A DNA stretch of 64,000 nucleotides from Devosia sp. FKR38 (GCF_005222805.1 NZ_STGC01000002.1:943836-1007835); one strand, 5' to 3'. Positions 18,185-26,917 are shown, numbered from the stretch's first letter. The notes: generated by a model from the sequence alone, not told the origin. Program-made: numbers and translations.

Positions 18185-18847
18185 ATGACCGAAACGCAAG
18201 CGCCAGCCCCCCGACCGTCCGGCCGCAGGCGGCTGCTGGTCACTCTGGGGGTGGCGGGATTGGGCGTAGCTATAGCGACGTGGGTCTGGCTCGGCAATGC
18301 CGGACAGGCCGGCGAATGCGTCGCGCAACCAGCGGCCGCAGCCGCGATCGATGCGGCAGCGGTGGGCGAGCTGGCGGCGCTCAACGGCACCGGCGAAGGG
18401 CGCGGCTATGCCACGCTGGGCTTCACCGACGCAGCCGGCAAGCCGATGACCATTGCCGATTTCAAGGGCAAGGCGCTGCTGGTCAATTTCTGGGCCAGTT
18501 GGTGCGTGCCCTGCCGGGCGGAAATGCCGGCGCTCGATGCGCTGGCCGCCAAGTACAATTCCGATGATTTCATGGTGCTGCCGATCAATCTGGACAATGG
18601 CGCCGGCGGTCTGGACAAGGCCAAGGCCTTCCTGGACGAGAACACATTCGCCCATTTGCCGCTCTACGCCGACAGCAGTTTTTCCGCTTTCGAACGGCTC
18701 AAGCAGCAGGCGGTGGCCGTTGGTCTGCCGGCGACGCTGATCCTGGACAAAAATGGCTGCGAACTGGCCGTGCTACAGGGCCCGGCGGAGTGGAATACGC
18801 CCGATGGTGAAGCGGTCGTGCAGGCGCTAAGCGATCTGAAGTCCTGA
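18185..18847 (+). CDS. tlpA: TlpA-like thiol:disulfide interchange protein
   Basis: A membrane-anchored periplasmic thioredoxin-like protein of 220 residues. One N-terminal anchor (residues about 16-36) is followed by a thioredoxin fold with FWASWCVPC, cysteines at 107 and 110. TlpA proteins reduce disulfides, for instance on copper-delivery proteins for cytochrome oxidase. The ATG at 18185 has GGAGAAC upstream. The argH-tlpA divergent pair is widely conserved. Confidence 0.9.
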   Translation: MTETQAPAPRPSGRRRLLVTLGVAGLGVAIATWVWLGNAGQAGECVAQPAAAAAIDAAAVGELAALNGTGEGRGYATLGFTDAAGKPMTIADFKGKALLVNFWASWCVPCRAEMPALDALAAKYNSDDFMVLPINLDNGAGGLDKAKAFLDENTFAHLPLYADSSFSAFERLKQQAVAVGLPATLILDKNGCELAVLQGPAEWNTPDGEAVVQALSDLKS

Positions 18848-18850
18848 GAG

Positions 18851-19072
18851 CTAGACCAGGCGGTCGACGTCGGCGCCGGTCACCATGGCGGGCTTGGCGG
18901 CCGGCTCAGCAGGGTTGAGCAGTTCTGCCTGTGCCTGTTCGGCGGCGCGGGCATTTTCCAGCTTCATGCGCAGTTCGGCCACCTTGCCCAAGTGGGCCGC
19001 CAGTGGGGTGGCGTTGCGCGTGACGATGCGGTTGATCATCACGGCCGGGCTGATGCCCAGGGCGTTGCTCAT
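18851..19072 (-). CDS. Small hypothetical protein, partner of the YjfB-like gene
   Basis: A 73-residue protein starting MSNALGISPAVMINRIVTRN. The central part is predicted helical (ELRMKLENARAAEQAQAEL). I do not recognise it. It lies 20 bases downstream of the YjfB-like gene on the same strand, so it is probably co-transcribed; its stop is four bases from the convergent tlpA stop. Confidence 0.55.
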   Translation of the reverse strand: MSNALGISPAVMINRIVTRNATPLAAHLGKVAELRMKLENARAAEQAQAELLNPAEPAAKPAMVTGADVDRLV

Positions 19073-19092
19073 TGATGCGCTCCCTTTAAGGG

Positions 19093-19275
19093 TCAGGCGC
19101 GCTTGTCCACCTGGGTGCCCTGTCCGGGCAGGGGCGGCGACAGCGCGGCCTGCGTCAGCGTGGTCAGCAGTTCGTTCTGCATCTCATTGGCCTTTTTGAA
19201 CACCGCGATCTGGACGCTGTTCTGCGTCTTCATGGTGTTCATGGCCAGCATCTGCGTGGAGAGGTCGGCATTCAT
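19093..19275 (-). CDS. YjfB-like putative motility protein
   Basis: A 60-residue helical protein starting MNADLSTQMLAMNTMKTQNS, then VQIAVFKKANEMQNELL. It resembles the YjfB family, small proteins linked in name to motility in Bacillus; function unproven. An ideal AAGGAGGT ribosome site lies five bases before the ATG, so it is probably highly translated. Confidence 0.65.
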   Translation of the reverse strand: MNADLSTQMLAMNTMKTQNSVQIAVFKKANEMQNELLTTLTQAALSPPLPGQGTQVDKRA

Positions 19276-19513
19276 GTCGGACCTCCTTGTTGCTTGATGT
19301 CCATTTTCCGAGGCTAAGGGTCAGCCGTAAACAAAGCCTTCCGCCCCTGTGACAGTTTGATGGAAATACCACCCACTGCGTCGCGCCGGCACTGGCAGCG
19401 TTAATCCATAGCTAAGCCTGAACCAATCCAATCGCGCTTGCCGTGGCTTTTTCACTGATCCCTTACGTTTGTCGGGTGATGTGGGCATAGACGAGAGGTC
19501 GGACCCTAGCCCC

Positions 19514-20677
19514 ATGATCTTGCAGGATATGTTCATCGCCATCATGCAGGGCACCGGCGTTCTGGCGCTGATGGCAATCCTGTTCGGCGTTGTTGAACGG
19601 CAGGACTGGCCACGCGGTGTGCGCTCGGTGGTCCAGGGGTTGGTCTTTGGCCTGGGCGCTGTCGCCGCGATCATGGCGCCCACCCATATCGGCGGCGGCG
19701 TGATGGTGGATCCGCGCGGCATTGTCATTGGTTTTGCTGCCGCCTTCGGCGGCTGGCCGGCCGCCCTGGTGGCCGTGCTCATGGGCGGGGCCTATCGCGT
19801 GTGGCTGGGCGGCTCGGGCGCGCTGCCGGGCGCTATTGGCATGGTCGCAGCGGCTCTGCTGGGCCTGGGCTGGCGCTATGGCCTGCGACCGAAAACCGCC
19901 GTAAAGGCGCGGCACCTGTTGGTGCTGGGGCTGGTGGTGTCCTGTTATGTGCTCACCGGCGCGATCATGGGCTATGCCAGCGTCTGGTCGCTGCTGACCC
20001 AGGTTGGCCCCTATGTGGTGATGGCATCAGTGCTGGGCGCGGTGGTGCTGGGCCTGTTTGTCGAGCGCGAGCTGGCGCAGATTCTGCGCGAGCAGGAGTG
20101 GAAGACCAGCGCGCTCACCGATTCCCTGACCGCACTGCCCAACCGTCGCGCCTTTGAACGTGGCATCAAGGGCCTGCGTCATCCCGATCAGCTGGCCGCA
20201 TTGGTCATCATCGATCTCGATCACTTCAAGACCGTCAACGACACCTTTGGCCATGCGGCGGGTGACCATGTGTTGCAGCAGGTGTCACGCACACTGCGCG
20301 CCAGCCTGCGCACCCGCGATCTGCTGTCGCGGCTGGGCGGCGAGGAGCTGGCGGTGCTGCTGCCCGACACCTCTCTGGCTGTAACCCAGCAGGTGGCCGA
20401 GCGCCTGCGCCAGGCCATTGACGGAATGGCCATCGGCTGGGAGGGGCAATCAATCCACATCAGCGCCAGCTTTGGCGTCGCCCTGGCCAAGGGCGATACA
20501 TCGTCCGCGGAGCTGTTCGCCCAGGCTGATGCGGCGCTCTACGCTGCCAAGCACGCCGGCCGCAACCGCGTGGTGTTCGCCGACGATTGGCTCGATCCGG
20601 CCGCCGAAGAGATCGTATTGGCGCTCGACAGGGCGCAGATGGCGCTGGACCATCCGGCGCCGCCCCGCGCCGCCTGA
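19514..20677 (+). CDS. Membrane diguanylate cyclase (5TMR-LYT sensor plus GGDEF)
   Basis: A 387-residue protein. Residues about 1-180 hold several transmembrane helices with the GGVMVDPRGIVIGFAAAF and GGAYRVWLGGSGALPG segments of the 5TM-5TMR-LYT family. Residues about 205-355 form a GGDEF domain: DSLTALPNRRAF, IDLDHFKTVND and the active-site loop GGEEL near residue 274. An RxxD product-inhibition site (RTRD) sits five residues before it. It should make cyclic di-GMP from two GTP. A TTG at 19469 is a possible longer start. Confidence 0.9.
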   Translation: MILQDMFIAIMQGTGVLALMAILFGVVERQDWPRGVRSVVQGLVFGLGAVAAIMAPTHIGGGVMVDPRGIVIGFAAAFGGWPAALVAVLMGGAYRVWLGGSGALPGAIGMVAAALLGLGWRYGLRPKTAVKARHLLVLGLVVSCYVLTGAIMGYASVWSLLTQVGPYVVMASVLGAVVLGLFVERELAQILREQEWKTSALTDSLTALPNRRAFERGIKGLRHPDQLAALVIIDLDHFKTVNDTFGHAAGDHVLQQVSRTLRASLRTRDLLSRLGGEELAVLLPDTSLAVTQQVAERLRQAIDGMAIGWEGQSIHISASFGVALAKGDTSSAELFAQADAALYAAKHAGRNRVVFADDWLDPAAEEIVLALDRAQMALDHPAPPRAA

Positions 20678-20693
20678 GGCGCGTCCGACCAGA

Positions 20694-21293
20694 CTATCCG
20701 TCGCGTTTGCGCTGATCGCCATTGCCGCCGGGTACCCAGAGCACGTCACGGCTGCCATTTCCATTGGCCACCCGCGAGAGCACGAACAACAGGTCCGACA
20801 GGCGATTGAGATAGCGGATGGCTTCGGGATTGGTATCGGGCTCAGCGGCCGCCAGTTCGACGGTGATGCGTTCGGCCCGACGGGTAACGGTGCGCGCCAG
20901 ATGCAGCGTTGCCGCCAGCGGCGAGCCGCCCGGCAGCACGAAACTGGTCAGCGGCTCCAGGCTGGCGTTGTATTGATCGATAGCGGCCTCGAGAGCTGCG
21001 GTCTGAACGGCCCGGACCCGCAGCGACGGATACTCGGCGGCCGGATCATCGGCGCCAGGCGTCGCCAGGTCCGAGCCGACATCGAACAGATCGTTCTGGA
21101 TGCGGCTGAGCAGCATGTCGATGCGCGGCATGCCGGACGAATGCAGACGGGCCTGGCCGAGGCAGGCATTGGCCTCATCCACCGTGCCATAGGCTTCCAC
21201 CCGCAGATCATATTTGGGCCGGCGCGGACCCCGCACCAGGCCGGTGGTGCCGTCGTCGCCGGTCTTGGTATAGATGACGTTGAGCTTGACCAT
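20694..21293 (-). CDS. PduO-type cob(I)alamin adenosyltransferase
   Basis: A 199-residue protein starting MVKLNVIYTKTGDDGTTGLV, the ATP-binding motif of PduO-type enzymes, and with RRAERI and RYLNRLSDLLFVLSR later, which hold ATP and cobalamin. It transfers the adenosyl group of ATP to reduced corrinoid. Start chosen at this methionine; the longer frame adds 46 unrelated residues that overlap the HIG1 gene. cobS and cobT are also in this window, but 40 kb away. Confidence 0.93.
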   Translation of the reverse strand: MVKLNVIYTKTGDDGTTGLVRGPRRPKYDLRVEAYGTVDEANACLGQARLHSSGMPRIDMLLSRIQNDLFDVGSDLATPGADDPAAEYPSLRVRAVQTAALEAAIDQYNASLEPLTSFVLPGGSPLAATLHLARTVTRRAERITVELAAAEPDTNPEAIRYLNRLSDLLFVLSRVANGNGSRDVLWVPGGNGDQRKRDG

Positions 21294-21301
21294 GGTGCCG
21301 T

Positions 21302-21502
21302 TCAGCCCTGCCGTCCGCCGAACAGGAACAGCGCGGCCAGCAGCAGCGCCAGGGCAATGGCCTGCCCCATCACGCGCAGCCGCATCAGGCGCTGACTGGT
21401 GTTGCCTGGGCCGGCCTTGAGCATGTTCCACAGGCCCATGCCCAGAACGATGACCACGAAGAGCATCGCAAGCGCGATGGCGATGTTGAGCGCTGTTTGC
21501 AT
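21302..21502 (-). CDS. HIG1-domain twin-transmembrane protein
   Basis: A 66-residue protein with two transmembrane helices (residues 5-26 and 46-62) separated by the basic loop SQRLMRLRVMGQ, the HIG1 arrangement. In mitochondria HIG1 proteins assist respiratory supercomplexes; in alphaproteobacteria the role is less clear. It lies eight bases upstream of the adenosyltransferase gene and six bases after the LysR gene stop, so the three may share a transcript. Confidence 0.8.
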   Translation of the reverse strand: MQTALNIAIALAMLFVVIVLGMGLWNMLKAGPGNTSQRLMRLRVMGQAIALALLLAALFLFGGRQG

Positions 21503-21508
21503 TGAGTC

Positions 21509-22414
21509 CTACCGAAAGGGTGCCTTGCCGTTGATATACGTTTCGAGACCCTCGGCAAGGGCATCATAGATCGCACGAATCCGATGTGAGGTGAACAATT
21601 CCCTGTGAGTGGTGAGCCAGACGTCCAGCGGCGGGATCTTGAGATCGATCGGCAAGGCCACCATGCCGGGGGTGCTGGCCACCAGTTTGGCCTGGCCAAA
21701 GCCGATGCCGAGCCCGGCCACCATGAGGGCCCATAGATGGGGCTGCGAATCGGAACGCAGTTGGAAATTGTCGCGCGTCAGGGGGAAGCCGAGGCTGCGG
21801 GCATGGGTTTCGATGGCGTCCGAGCGGTCAAAGCCGATCAGGTCGTGGTCGTAGAGGTCAGTGATTTGGCGGGGCGTGCCGCGCCGGGCGAGATAGTCGG
21901 CATGGGCGGCCGGGATGATCTCGATGGCGCCGAGGCGGCGCGTCACCAGTTCGAGCTGGGTGGGGCGGAACATGCGGATCGCGATGTCGGCTTCGCGCAG
22001 CAGCAGGTTTTCGGCGGAATCCGATGGCACGATCTCGACGGCAATGCGCGGATAGCGCTGGCGGATCGGCAGCAGCAGCTGCGGCAGCACGTGGTTGGAG
22101 ATCATCTCGCTGGCCGTGATGCGCACCGTGCCGCCAAAATCATCCAGCGCCCCTTGGGCGACGATGGCCGCCTCGGCCAGCAGCGCCTGGGCGCGGGACA
22201 CCGAGTCAAACAGCCGCAGCGCCGTGGCATTGGGCTTGAGGCCGGTGAGGCTCCGTTCAAACAGCGGCAGGCCCAGATCGGCCTCGAGCGTTTCGACATG
22301 GCGGCCCACCGTCGGCTGACTGATGCCCAGTTCCCGCGCCGCGCCGGACAGCGATCCATTGGCGACAACGGCGGCAAAGCTGCGCCACAGGGCCCAATCC
22401 GGCTCTCTATTCAT
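21509..22414 (-). CDS. LysR-family transcriptional regulator
   Basis: A 301-residue protein with an N-terminal winged helix-turn-helix (GSLSGAARELGISQPTVGRH, residues 20-39) and a LysR substrate domain. It is divergent from the NAD(P)-binding protein gene at 22502 with 87 bases between starts, so that gene is its probable target. The inducer is unknown. The ATG at 22414 was chosen because the helix-turn-helix then has the usual distance from the N-terminus. Confidence 0.9.
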   Translation of the reverse strand: MNREPDWALWRSFAAVVANGSLSGAARELGISQPTVGRHVETLEADLGLPLFERSLTGLKPNATALRLFDSVSRAQALLAEAAIVAQGALDDFGGTVRITASEMISNHVLPQLLLPIRQRYPRIAVEIVPSDSAENLLLREADIAIRMFRPTQLELVTRRLGAIEIIPAAHADYLARRGTPRQITDLYDHDLIGFDRSDAIETHARSLGFPLTRDNFQLRSDSQPHLWALMVAGLGIGFGQAKLVASTPGMVALPIDLKIPPLDVWLTTHRELFTSHRIRAIYDALAEGLETYINGKAPFR

Positions 22415-22501
22415 AATTGAATGCCCGCTGTTCGATTTACGGCAATCGCACCACGACAATGAATGGCGCATGCTGGTGGTCAAGACAAGTGGAGAGCCAA
22501 A

Positions 22502-23449
22502 ATGACCAAAGGCACTGTGACGATACTGGGGATCAACGGCCATATCGGCCATCACGCGGCGCGGGCGTTCCTCGCGGCCGGCTACAGCGTCATCGGCATG
22601 GGGCGCAGCAATCGCCATCCGATCAGCGGCGTGCGCTTTGTGCCCGGCGATGCGGCGAGCCTGGACGATCTCAAGGCTGCCATTGCGCCGGCCGATATCG
22701 TGGTCAATGCGCTCAACCTGCCCTATGACAAATGGGACAAGGGCCGGGCCGAGGCGCAGTTGGCCACAGTGATCGCTGCCATGGGCGAGGGCGGCAAGAC
22801 GCTGATGTTCCCGGGCAATATCTACAATTATGCCGCCACGGACCGGTGGATCACGCCACAGACGCCGCAAAACCCGCAGACGCCGCGCGGCGCCATCCGC
22901 GTGCGGCAGGAAGAGATGCTGGCCGCCGCCAGCCGGGCGGGCAAGTTCCAGACCATCATCCTGCGCGCCGGCGATTTCTATGCGCCAGCCAATGTGGGCG
23001 ACTGGTTCGACCAGGCCATGCTGACCGATATCGGCAAGGGCAAGATCCACCACCTGGCTGCGCTCGATCTCAGCCATGCCTGGGCCTACCTGCCCGATCT
23101 CGGCCGGGCCTTTGCCGTGCTGGGTGACAAACGCGCTGAACTGGGGGCTTTCGAGACCTTCCACTTCGCCGGGCATTATGTGACACATGGCACGATGATG
23201 GAGGCCATCCAGACCGCCTGGCCAAAGCCGCTGCAGGTGACGCCCGTGCCATGGCTGCTGCTGCAGGCCGTGGGCCTGGTCAATGGCGTGCTGCGCGAGA
23301 TCGTCAAGATGCGCTATCTGTGGAACAACCCGATGGAACTGGTCGATCCGCGGCTCGATGCCCTGCTCGGTCCCGATTTCGCGACGCCGTTTCCTGCGGC
23401 CATCGCCCAGGTGGTTGGGCCGCTGGCAAAAGCGCAGGCGGCGGCCTAG
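22502..23449 (+). CDS. NAD-dependent epimerase/dehydratase-like protein
   Basis: A 315-residue extended-SDR-like protein with a Rossmann motif GINGHIGHHAARAF near residue 10 and FPGNIYNYA, RQEEML further on. The usual catalytic YxxxK is not clear, so the enzyme may be atypical. The target of the divergent LysR regulator (inference). GGAGA precedes the ATG. The stop overlaps the gluQ stop within CTAG. Confidence 0.82.
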   Translation: MTKGTVTILGINGHIGHHAARAFLAAGYSVIGMGRSNRHPISGVRFVPGDAASLDDLKAAIAPADIVVNALNLPYDKWDKGRAEAQLATVIAAMGEGGKTLMFPGNIYNYAATDRWITPQTPQNPQTPRGAIRVRQEEMLAAASRAGKFQTIILRAGDFYAPANVGDWFDQAMLTDIGKGKIHHLAALDLSHAWAYLPDLGRAFAVLGDKRAELGAFETFHFAGHYVTHGTMMEAIQTAWPKPLQVTPVPWLLLQAVGLVNGVLREIVKMRYLWNNPMELVDPRLDALLGPDFATPFPAAIAQVVGPLAKAQAAA

Positions 23450-24345
23450 TTCTCCAGCCCCACGGCGCGACGCACATCATCCGGCGTCCATCCGGCTTCA
23501 CGAAGGCTCGCCAGCGATGGCGAGCCTTTCGATTTCGCCAGCTTGCGGCCATCGGCATCCAGGATCAGGCGGTGGAAGTGATAGATGGGGGAACTCAGGC
23601 CCAGCAGCATCTGCAGCAGCGCGTGGATATCGGTGGCCGCCTCCATGTCGCGGCCGCGCGTGACATGGGTGATGCCCTGCGCTGCGTCGTCGACGACAAC
23701 GCTGAGGTGATAGCTGGTGGGCGTGCCCTTGCGCTGCAGCACCACATCGCCCCAGCGCTGGGGGCGGGCATGGCGGATTTGCGGTCGGTCGGTGATGAGG
23801 GGGCCCAGCACGGTATAGGTCAGCATGCCGACCCGCGCCATGGCCGCGCTGGTGTCGAGGCGGAACTGCACGGGGTCACCGCGCTCCAGCCGCTCGATCT
23901 GTTCGCCGCGATGCAGATGCCGGCAACTGCCCGGATAGAGCGGCGCCCCGTCCGGGTCGGTCTCGGTGGCGAGGGCAGCAATTTCGGTGCGGCTGCAAAA
24001 GCAGGGATAGAGCAGGTGCTGGTCGCGCAGCGCATTGCCGGCCGCGGCATAAGTGTCCATGCGCTGCGACTGGTGCATCACGGGCTCGGGCCAGTCGAGC
24101 CCCAGCCAATGTAGGTCCTGCGCGATGGCTTCGGTAAATTCGGGTTTACAGCGTTCGGTGTCGATGTCTTCGATGCGCAGCAAGGCGGTGCCGCCCAGCC
24201 GCGCGGCGGCCTGCCAGGTCACCAGCGCCGAATAGGCGTGGCCGAGGTGCAGCCGGCCATTGGGGCTGGGGGCAAAACGCAGGACAGGACGGGACGGATC
24301 GTATGGCACAGCCGGGTGATAACATGAGGCCGATGGTGTCGTCAC
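23446..24345 (-). CDS. gluQ: Glutamyl-Q tRNA(Asp) synthetase
   Basis: A shortened glutamyl-tRNA synthetase of about 299 residues lacking the anticodon-binding domain. Seen: HIGH-type motif FAPSPNGRLHLGHAYSAL near residue 24, a CFC..C zinc-binding cluster near residue 116, and KLAKSKGS (KMSKS-type) near residue 270. GluQ attaches glutamate to queuosine in tRNA-Asp. The start is GTG at 24345 or GTG at 24309; the former overlaps the divergent glycosylase gene by 43 bases, so the latter is possible. Confidence 0.92.
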   Translation of the reverse strand: MTTPSASCYHPAVPYDPSRPVLRFAPSPNGRLHLGHAYSALVTWQAAARLGGTALLRIEDIDTERCKPEFTEAIAQDLHWLGLDWPEPVMHQSQRMDTYAAAGNALRDQHLLYPCFCSRTEIAALATETDPDGAPLYPGSCRHLHRGEQIERLERGDPVQFRLDTSAAMARVGMLTYTVLGPLITDRPQIRHARPQRWGDVVLQRKGTPTSYHLSVVVDDAAQGITHVTRGRDMEAATDIHALLQMLLGLSSPIYHFHRLILDADGRKLAKSKGSPSLASLREAGWTPDDVRRAVGLEN

Positions 24346-24983
24346 GACGGCTCGACAGTGTTGCGGCCATTGCCGAGGCTCTCGATCATCTCGTGGCGCT
24401 CGATCCTCGTCTCGCGCCAGTGCGGGCCGTGGCGGGCGACGTCGCGCCCCGCATCACCGAGCCTGGCTTTGCCGGCATTGCCAAGGTGATCTGCGGTCAG
24501 CAGGTGTCGGTGGCCAGCGCCAGCGCCATCTGGTCGCGCTTTGCGGCGCTGGACGGCGCGCTCGATCCCTTGCGCTATCTCGACCTCAGCGAGGAAGCAG
24601 TGCGCAGCGTGGGCTTTTCGGGCAGCAAATACCGCACCGTGCGGGCGATCGCCGAGGCCATGGCCAATGGCACGCTGGACTTTGCGCATCTCGAAACCCT
24701 GCCGGTCACCGATGCTGTGGCCTATCTGGTGGCCCACAAGGGCATCGGCCCCTGGACGGCGGAGGTCTATCTCATGTTCTGCGCCGGGCACCCCGATGTG
24801 TTCCCGGCCGGCGATCTGGCCCTGCTCAAGGCGGTTGCGCATGGGCTCGGGCTTGACGCCCGTCCGACGATCAAGGACATGATCGGCCTCGCCACCGCCT
24901 GGGCGCCGCATCGTTCGGCCGCCGCCCTGCTGTTCTGGCGCTATTTCGCTGTCCTGCGCGACAAGGAAGGAATTGCCCTTTGA
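24303..24983 (+). CDS. DNA-3-methyladenine glycosylase II (AlkA-type, HhH-GPD)
   Basis: A 226-residue base-excision enzyme. The HhH motif LVAHKGIGPWTAEVYLMF lies near residue 142, and the catalytic aspartate is in FPAGDLALLKA near residue 168. It removes alkylated purines. Starts at 24303, 24324 and 24333 are all ATG; the first has GGACGG upstream but overlaps the divergent gluQ gene. It is coupled with the downstream esterase (stop and TTG start overlap). Confidence 0.9.
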   Translation: MAQPGDNMRPMVSSRRLDSVAAIAEALDHLVALDPRLAPVRAVAGDVAPRITEPGFAGIAKVICGQQVSVASASAIWSRFAALDGALDPLRYLDLSEEAVRSVGFSGSKYRTVRAIAEAMANGTLDFAHLETLPVTDAVAYLVAHKGIGPWTAEVYLMFCAGHPDVFPAGDLALLKAVAHGLGLDARPTIKDMIGLATAWAPHRSAAALLFWRYFAVLRDKEGIAL

Positions 24984-25645
24984 CCAAGCTCTCCGGCCCC
25001 ATGCTGCCACCCCGTTCGGGCGGCCTGCCGCAACAGGCCGTCGTGCTGCTGCATGGCTATGGTTCGGATGGCAATGATCTGATCGGGCTGGCGCCGCATT
25101 GGCAGGATGTGCTGCCCGATGCGGTGTTCATTGCGCCCAATGGTCCGGATGCCTGCAAGCAGTTCGCCGCGGGCTATCAGTGGTTCGATGTCAGCTTCGA
25201 CGCGGACCAACTGGCCAAGCGCCAGCTGGGCGTGATCGGGGCGGCGCCGGTGCTCGTCGAGTTTCTGGGCGATCTGTGGAGCCAGACCGGCATTGCGCCG
25301 GCGCAGACGCTGCTGGTCGGCTTCAGCCAGGGCGCGATGATGGCGCTGCATGTCGGCCTGGCGCTGCCCAAGGGGCAGCAGCTGATGGGCATCATCGGCT
25401 TTTCCGGCGCCTTCCTGCCGCCCGAGGGCTTTGGCCAGGACGCGCTGGCGCGCCCGCCGGTGTGCCTGGTGCATGGGGACAGCGATGGCGTGGTTGATCC
25501 GGCCCATAGCGCTGAGGCCGATGCGGCGCTGCGGGCGGCGGGGGTGGATGTGCACTATCACGTCAGCCCCGGCGTCGGGCATGGCATTGCCCCCGACGGG
25601 CTGGCCTATGCGACGGCCTTCATCGCCGGTCTGCCGCAAAAATAA
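24980..25645 (+). CDS. Phospholipase/carboxylesterase (alpha/beta hydrolase)
   Basis: A 221-residue alpha/beta hydrolase: oxyanion region LLHGYGSDGNDL near residue 24, nucleophile serine in GFSQGAMM near residue 115, aspartate in GDSDGVVD and histidine in GVGHGIAP. The pattern is that of the LYPLA/YtpA-like carboxylesterases. The natural substrate is unknown. Start: TTG at 24980 with AAGGAAGG upstream, overlapping the glycosylase stop; ATG at 25001 would lose seven residues. Confidence 0.9.
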   Translation: MTKLSGPMLPPRSGGLPQQAVVLLHGYGSDGNDLIGLAPHWQDVLPDAVFIAPNGPDACKQFAAGYQWFDVSFDADQLAKRQLGVIGAAPVLVEFLGDLWSQTGIAPAQTLLVGFSQGAMMALHVGLALPKGQQLMGIIGFSGAFLPPEGFGQDALARPPVCLVHGDSDGVVDPAHSAEADAALRAAGVDVHYHVSPGVGHGIAPDGLAYATAFIAGLPQK

Positions 25646-25734
25646 CACTTCCTCCCCCGCTTCACAGCCCTGACACAAAGGGCCTAGTATAAAGGGGATA
25701 TGGACTTACTCGATTCCCTTTTCGGGAGACTCAA

Positions 25735-26292
25735 GTGACCATTCACGTGTCGCCTGAGGCCTGTCCCGCTCTGGTTCTGAACGCCGACTTCCGGCCGCTC
25801 AGTTACTATCCGTTGTCGTTGTGGTCCTGGCAGGACGCGATCAAGGCGGTGTGCCTGGACCGGGTCAATATCGTCAGCCTGTACGACACGGTGATCCACT
25901 CCCCCAGTTTCGAGATGCGCCTGCCCAGCGTGGTCTCGCTGCGCGATTATGTGAAGCCGGCCCGCCATCCGGCCTTCACGCGCTTCAACGTGTTCCTGCG
26001 CGACCGGTTCCAGTGCCAATATTGCGGCTCGCGCGATGATCTGACCTTTGATCACGTCATTCCGCGTTCCAAGGGTGGCCAGACCACCTGGGAAAACGTG
26101 GTGGCCGCCTGTGCGCCGTGCAATCTGAAAAAAGCCAACAGGATGCCCAGCGAGATCAAGATGTTCCCGCATCAGGCGCCCTATCACCCCACGGTGCATG
26201 ATCTGCACAACAATGGCCGCGCCTTCCCGCCCAACCATCTGCACCAGAGCTGGCTCGATTATCTCTATTGGGACATCGAACTCGAGCCGTAA
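25735..26292 (+). CDS. HNH endonuclease family protein
   Basis: A 185-residue protein with a zinc-finger-type HNH motif: CQYCGSRDDLTFDHVIPRSK and ENVVAACAPCNLKK (residues about 99-140). The N-terminal half (ALVLNADFRPLSYYPLSLWS) is conserved with many alphaproteobacterial and cyanobacterial HNH proteins. It is presumed to cut DNA; the physiological role is unknown. GTG start with GGGAG upstream. No phage genes surround it, so it is probably a resident gene. Confidence 0.88.
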   Translation: MTIHVSPEACPALVLNADFRPLSYYPLSLWSWQDAIKAVCLDRVNIVSLYDTVIHSPSFEMRLPSVVSLRDYVKPARHPAFTRFNVFLRDRFQCQYCGSRDDLTFDHVIPRSKGGQTTWENVVAACAPCNLKKANRMPSEIKMFPHQAPYHPTVHDLHNNGRAFPPNHLHQSWLDYLYWDIELEP

Positions 26293-26303
26293 TGATGGTG
26301 GCC

Positions 26304-26336
26304 TTGCGACAGCCGTGACCAATAACTATTATTGGT
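26304..26336 (+). promoter_or_regulatory. parDE promoter with palindromic operator
   Basis: TTGCGA (26304-26309), 17 bases, TATTAT (26327-26332). The -10 element lies inside a perfect inverted repeat ACCAATAA-CTA-TTATTGGT (26318-26336), the expected site for autoregulation by the ParD antitoxin. Confidence 0.75.
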
Positions 26337-26357
26337 TGGTAAGCAGGAGGCCGACAC

Positions 26358-26621
26358 ATGGCGATCAGTGCGGAACTGGGTGAGGCCCTCGAACAGGCCG
26401 TCAATGAGCTGGTGGCCACGGGCCGCTATCATTCCAAAAGCGAAGTGCTGCGCGAAGGCGTCCGCCTGGTGCAGGAGCGTGAAGCGCGGTTCCGGGAGCT
26501 CGAAGCTAAGCTTCAGGCCGGCCAGGACGATGTCAATGCGGGGCGGGTCCATCCGGCCGATGAGGTCTTTGACCGGATCAGGAGCCGGATCAAGGATGCA
26601 GGTGCCAAGAAGGCCTCGTGA
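26358..26621 (+). CDS. parD: ParD-family antitoxin
   Basis: An 87-residue protein with a ribbon-helix-helix N-terminus (MAISAELGEALEQAVNELV, then GRYHSKSEVLREGVRLV) and a charged C-terminus that binds the toxin. ParD represses its own promoter and neutralises ParE. GGAGG lies upstream. Its stop overlaps the parE start. Confidence 0.92.
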   Translation: MAISAELGEALEQAVNELVATGRYHSKSEVLREGVRLVQEREARFRELEAKLQAGQDDVNAGRVHPADEVFDRIRSRIKDAGAKKAS

Positions 26622-26917
26622 TGCGCGTCGAGCTGACGGCGCTGGCGGAGCGGGATCTGCTGGACATTGCGCTCTATATCGCTGCCGACAATCCGGCCCG
26701 TGCCCTGAGCTTTGTTGATGAGTTGCAGGCGGCCTGTGAGGGCCTGGCAAGCCAGGCGCTGCGCTTTCCGGTGATGGCTGGCTTTGAAGCCAGTGCCATC
26801 CGACGGCGCGTATATGGCCGCTATGGAATCTTCTACACCATTGGCGTCGACCGGGTGCAGATCCTGCGCGTGATCTCGGCGGCCATGGATATCGAGTCAG
26901 TCCTCGAGGGCGACTAG
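26621..26917 (+). CDS. parE: ParE/RelE-family toxin
   Basis: A 98-residue RelE/ParE-fold protein starting MRVELTALAERDLLDIALYI, with RRRVYGRYGIFYTI and ILRVISAAMD in the C-terminal half. ParE toxins poison DNA gyrase. The ATG at 26621 shares a base with the parD stop; a GTG one codon earlier is possible. Its stop overlaps that of the convergent dsbB within CTAG. The module is intact and probably chromosomal. Confidence 0.92.
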   Translation: MRVELTALAERDLLDIALYIAADNPARALSFVDELQAACEGLASQALRFPVMAGFEASAIRRRVYGRYGIFYTIGVDRVQILRVISAAMDIESVLEGD

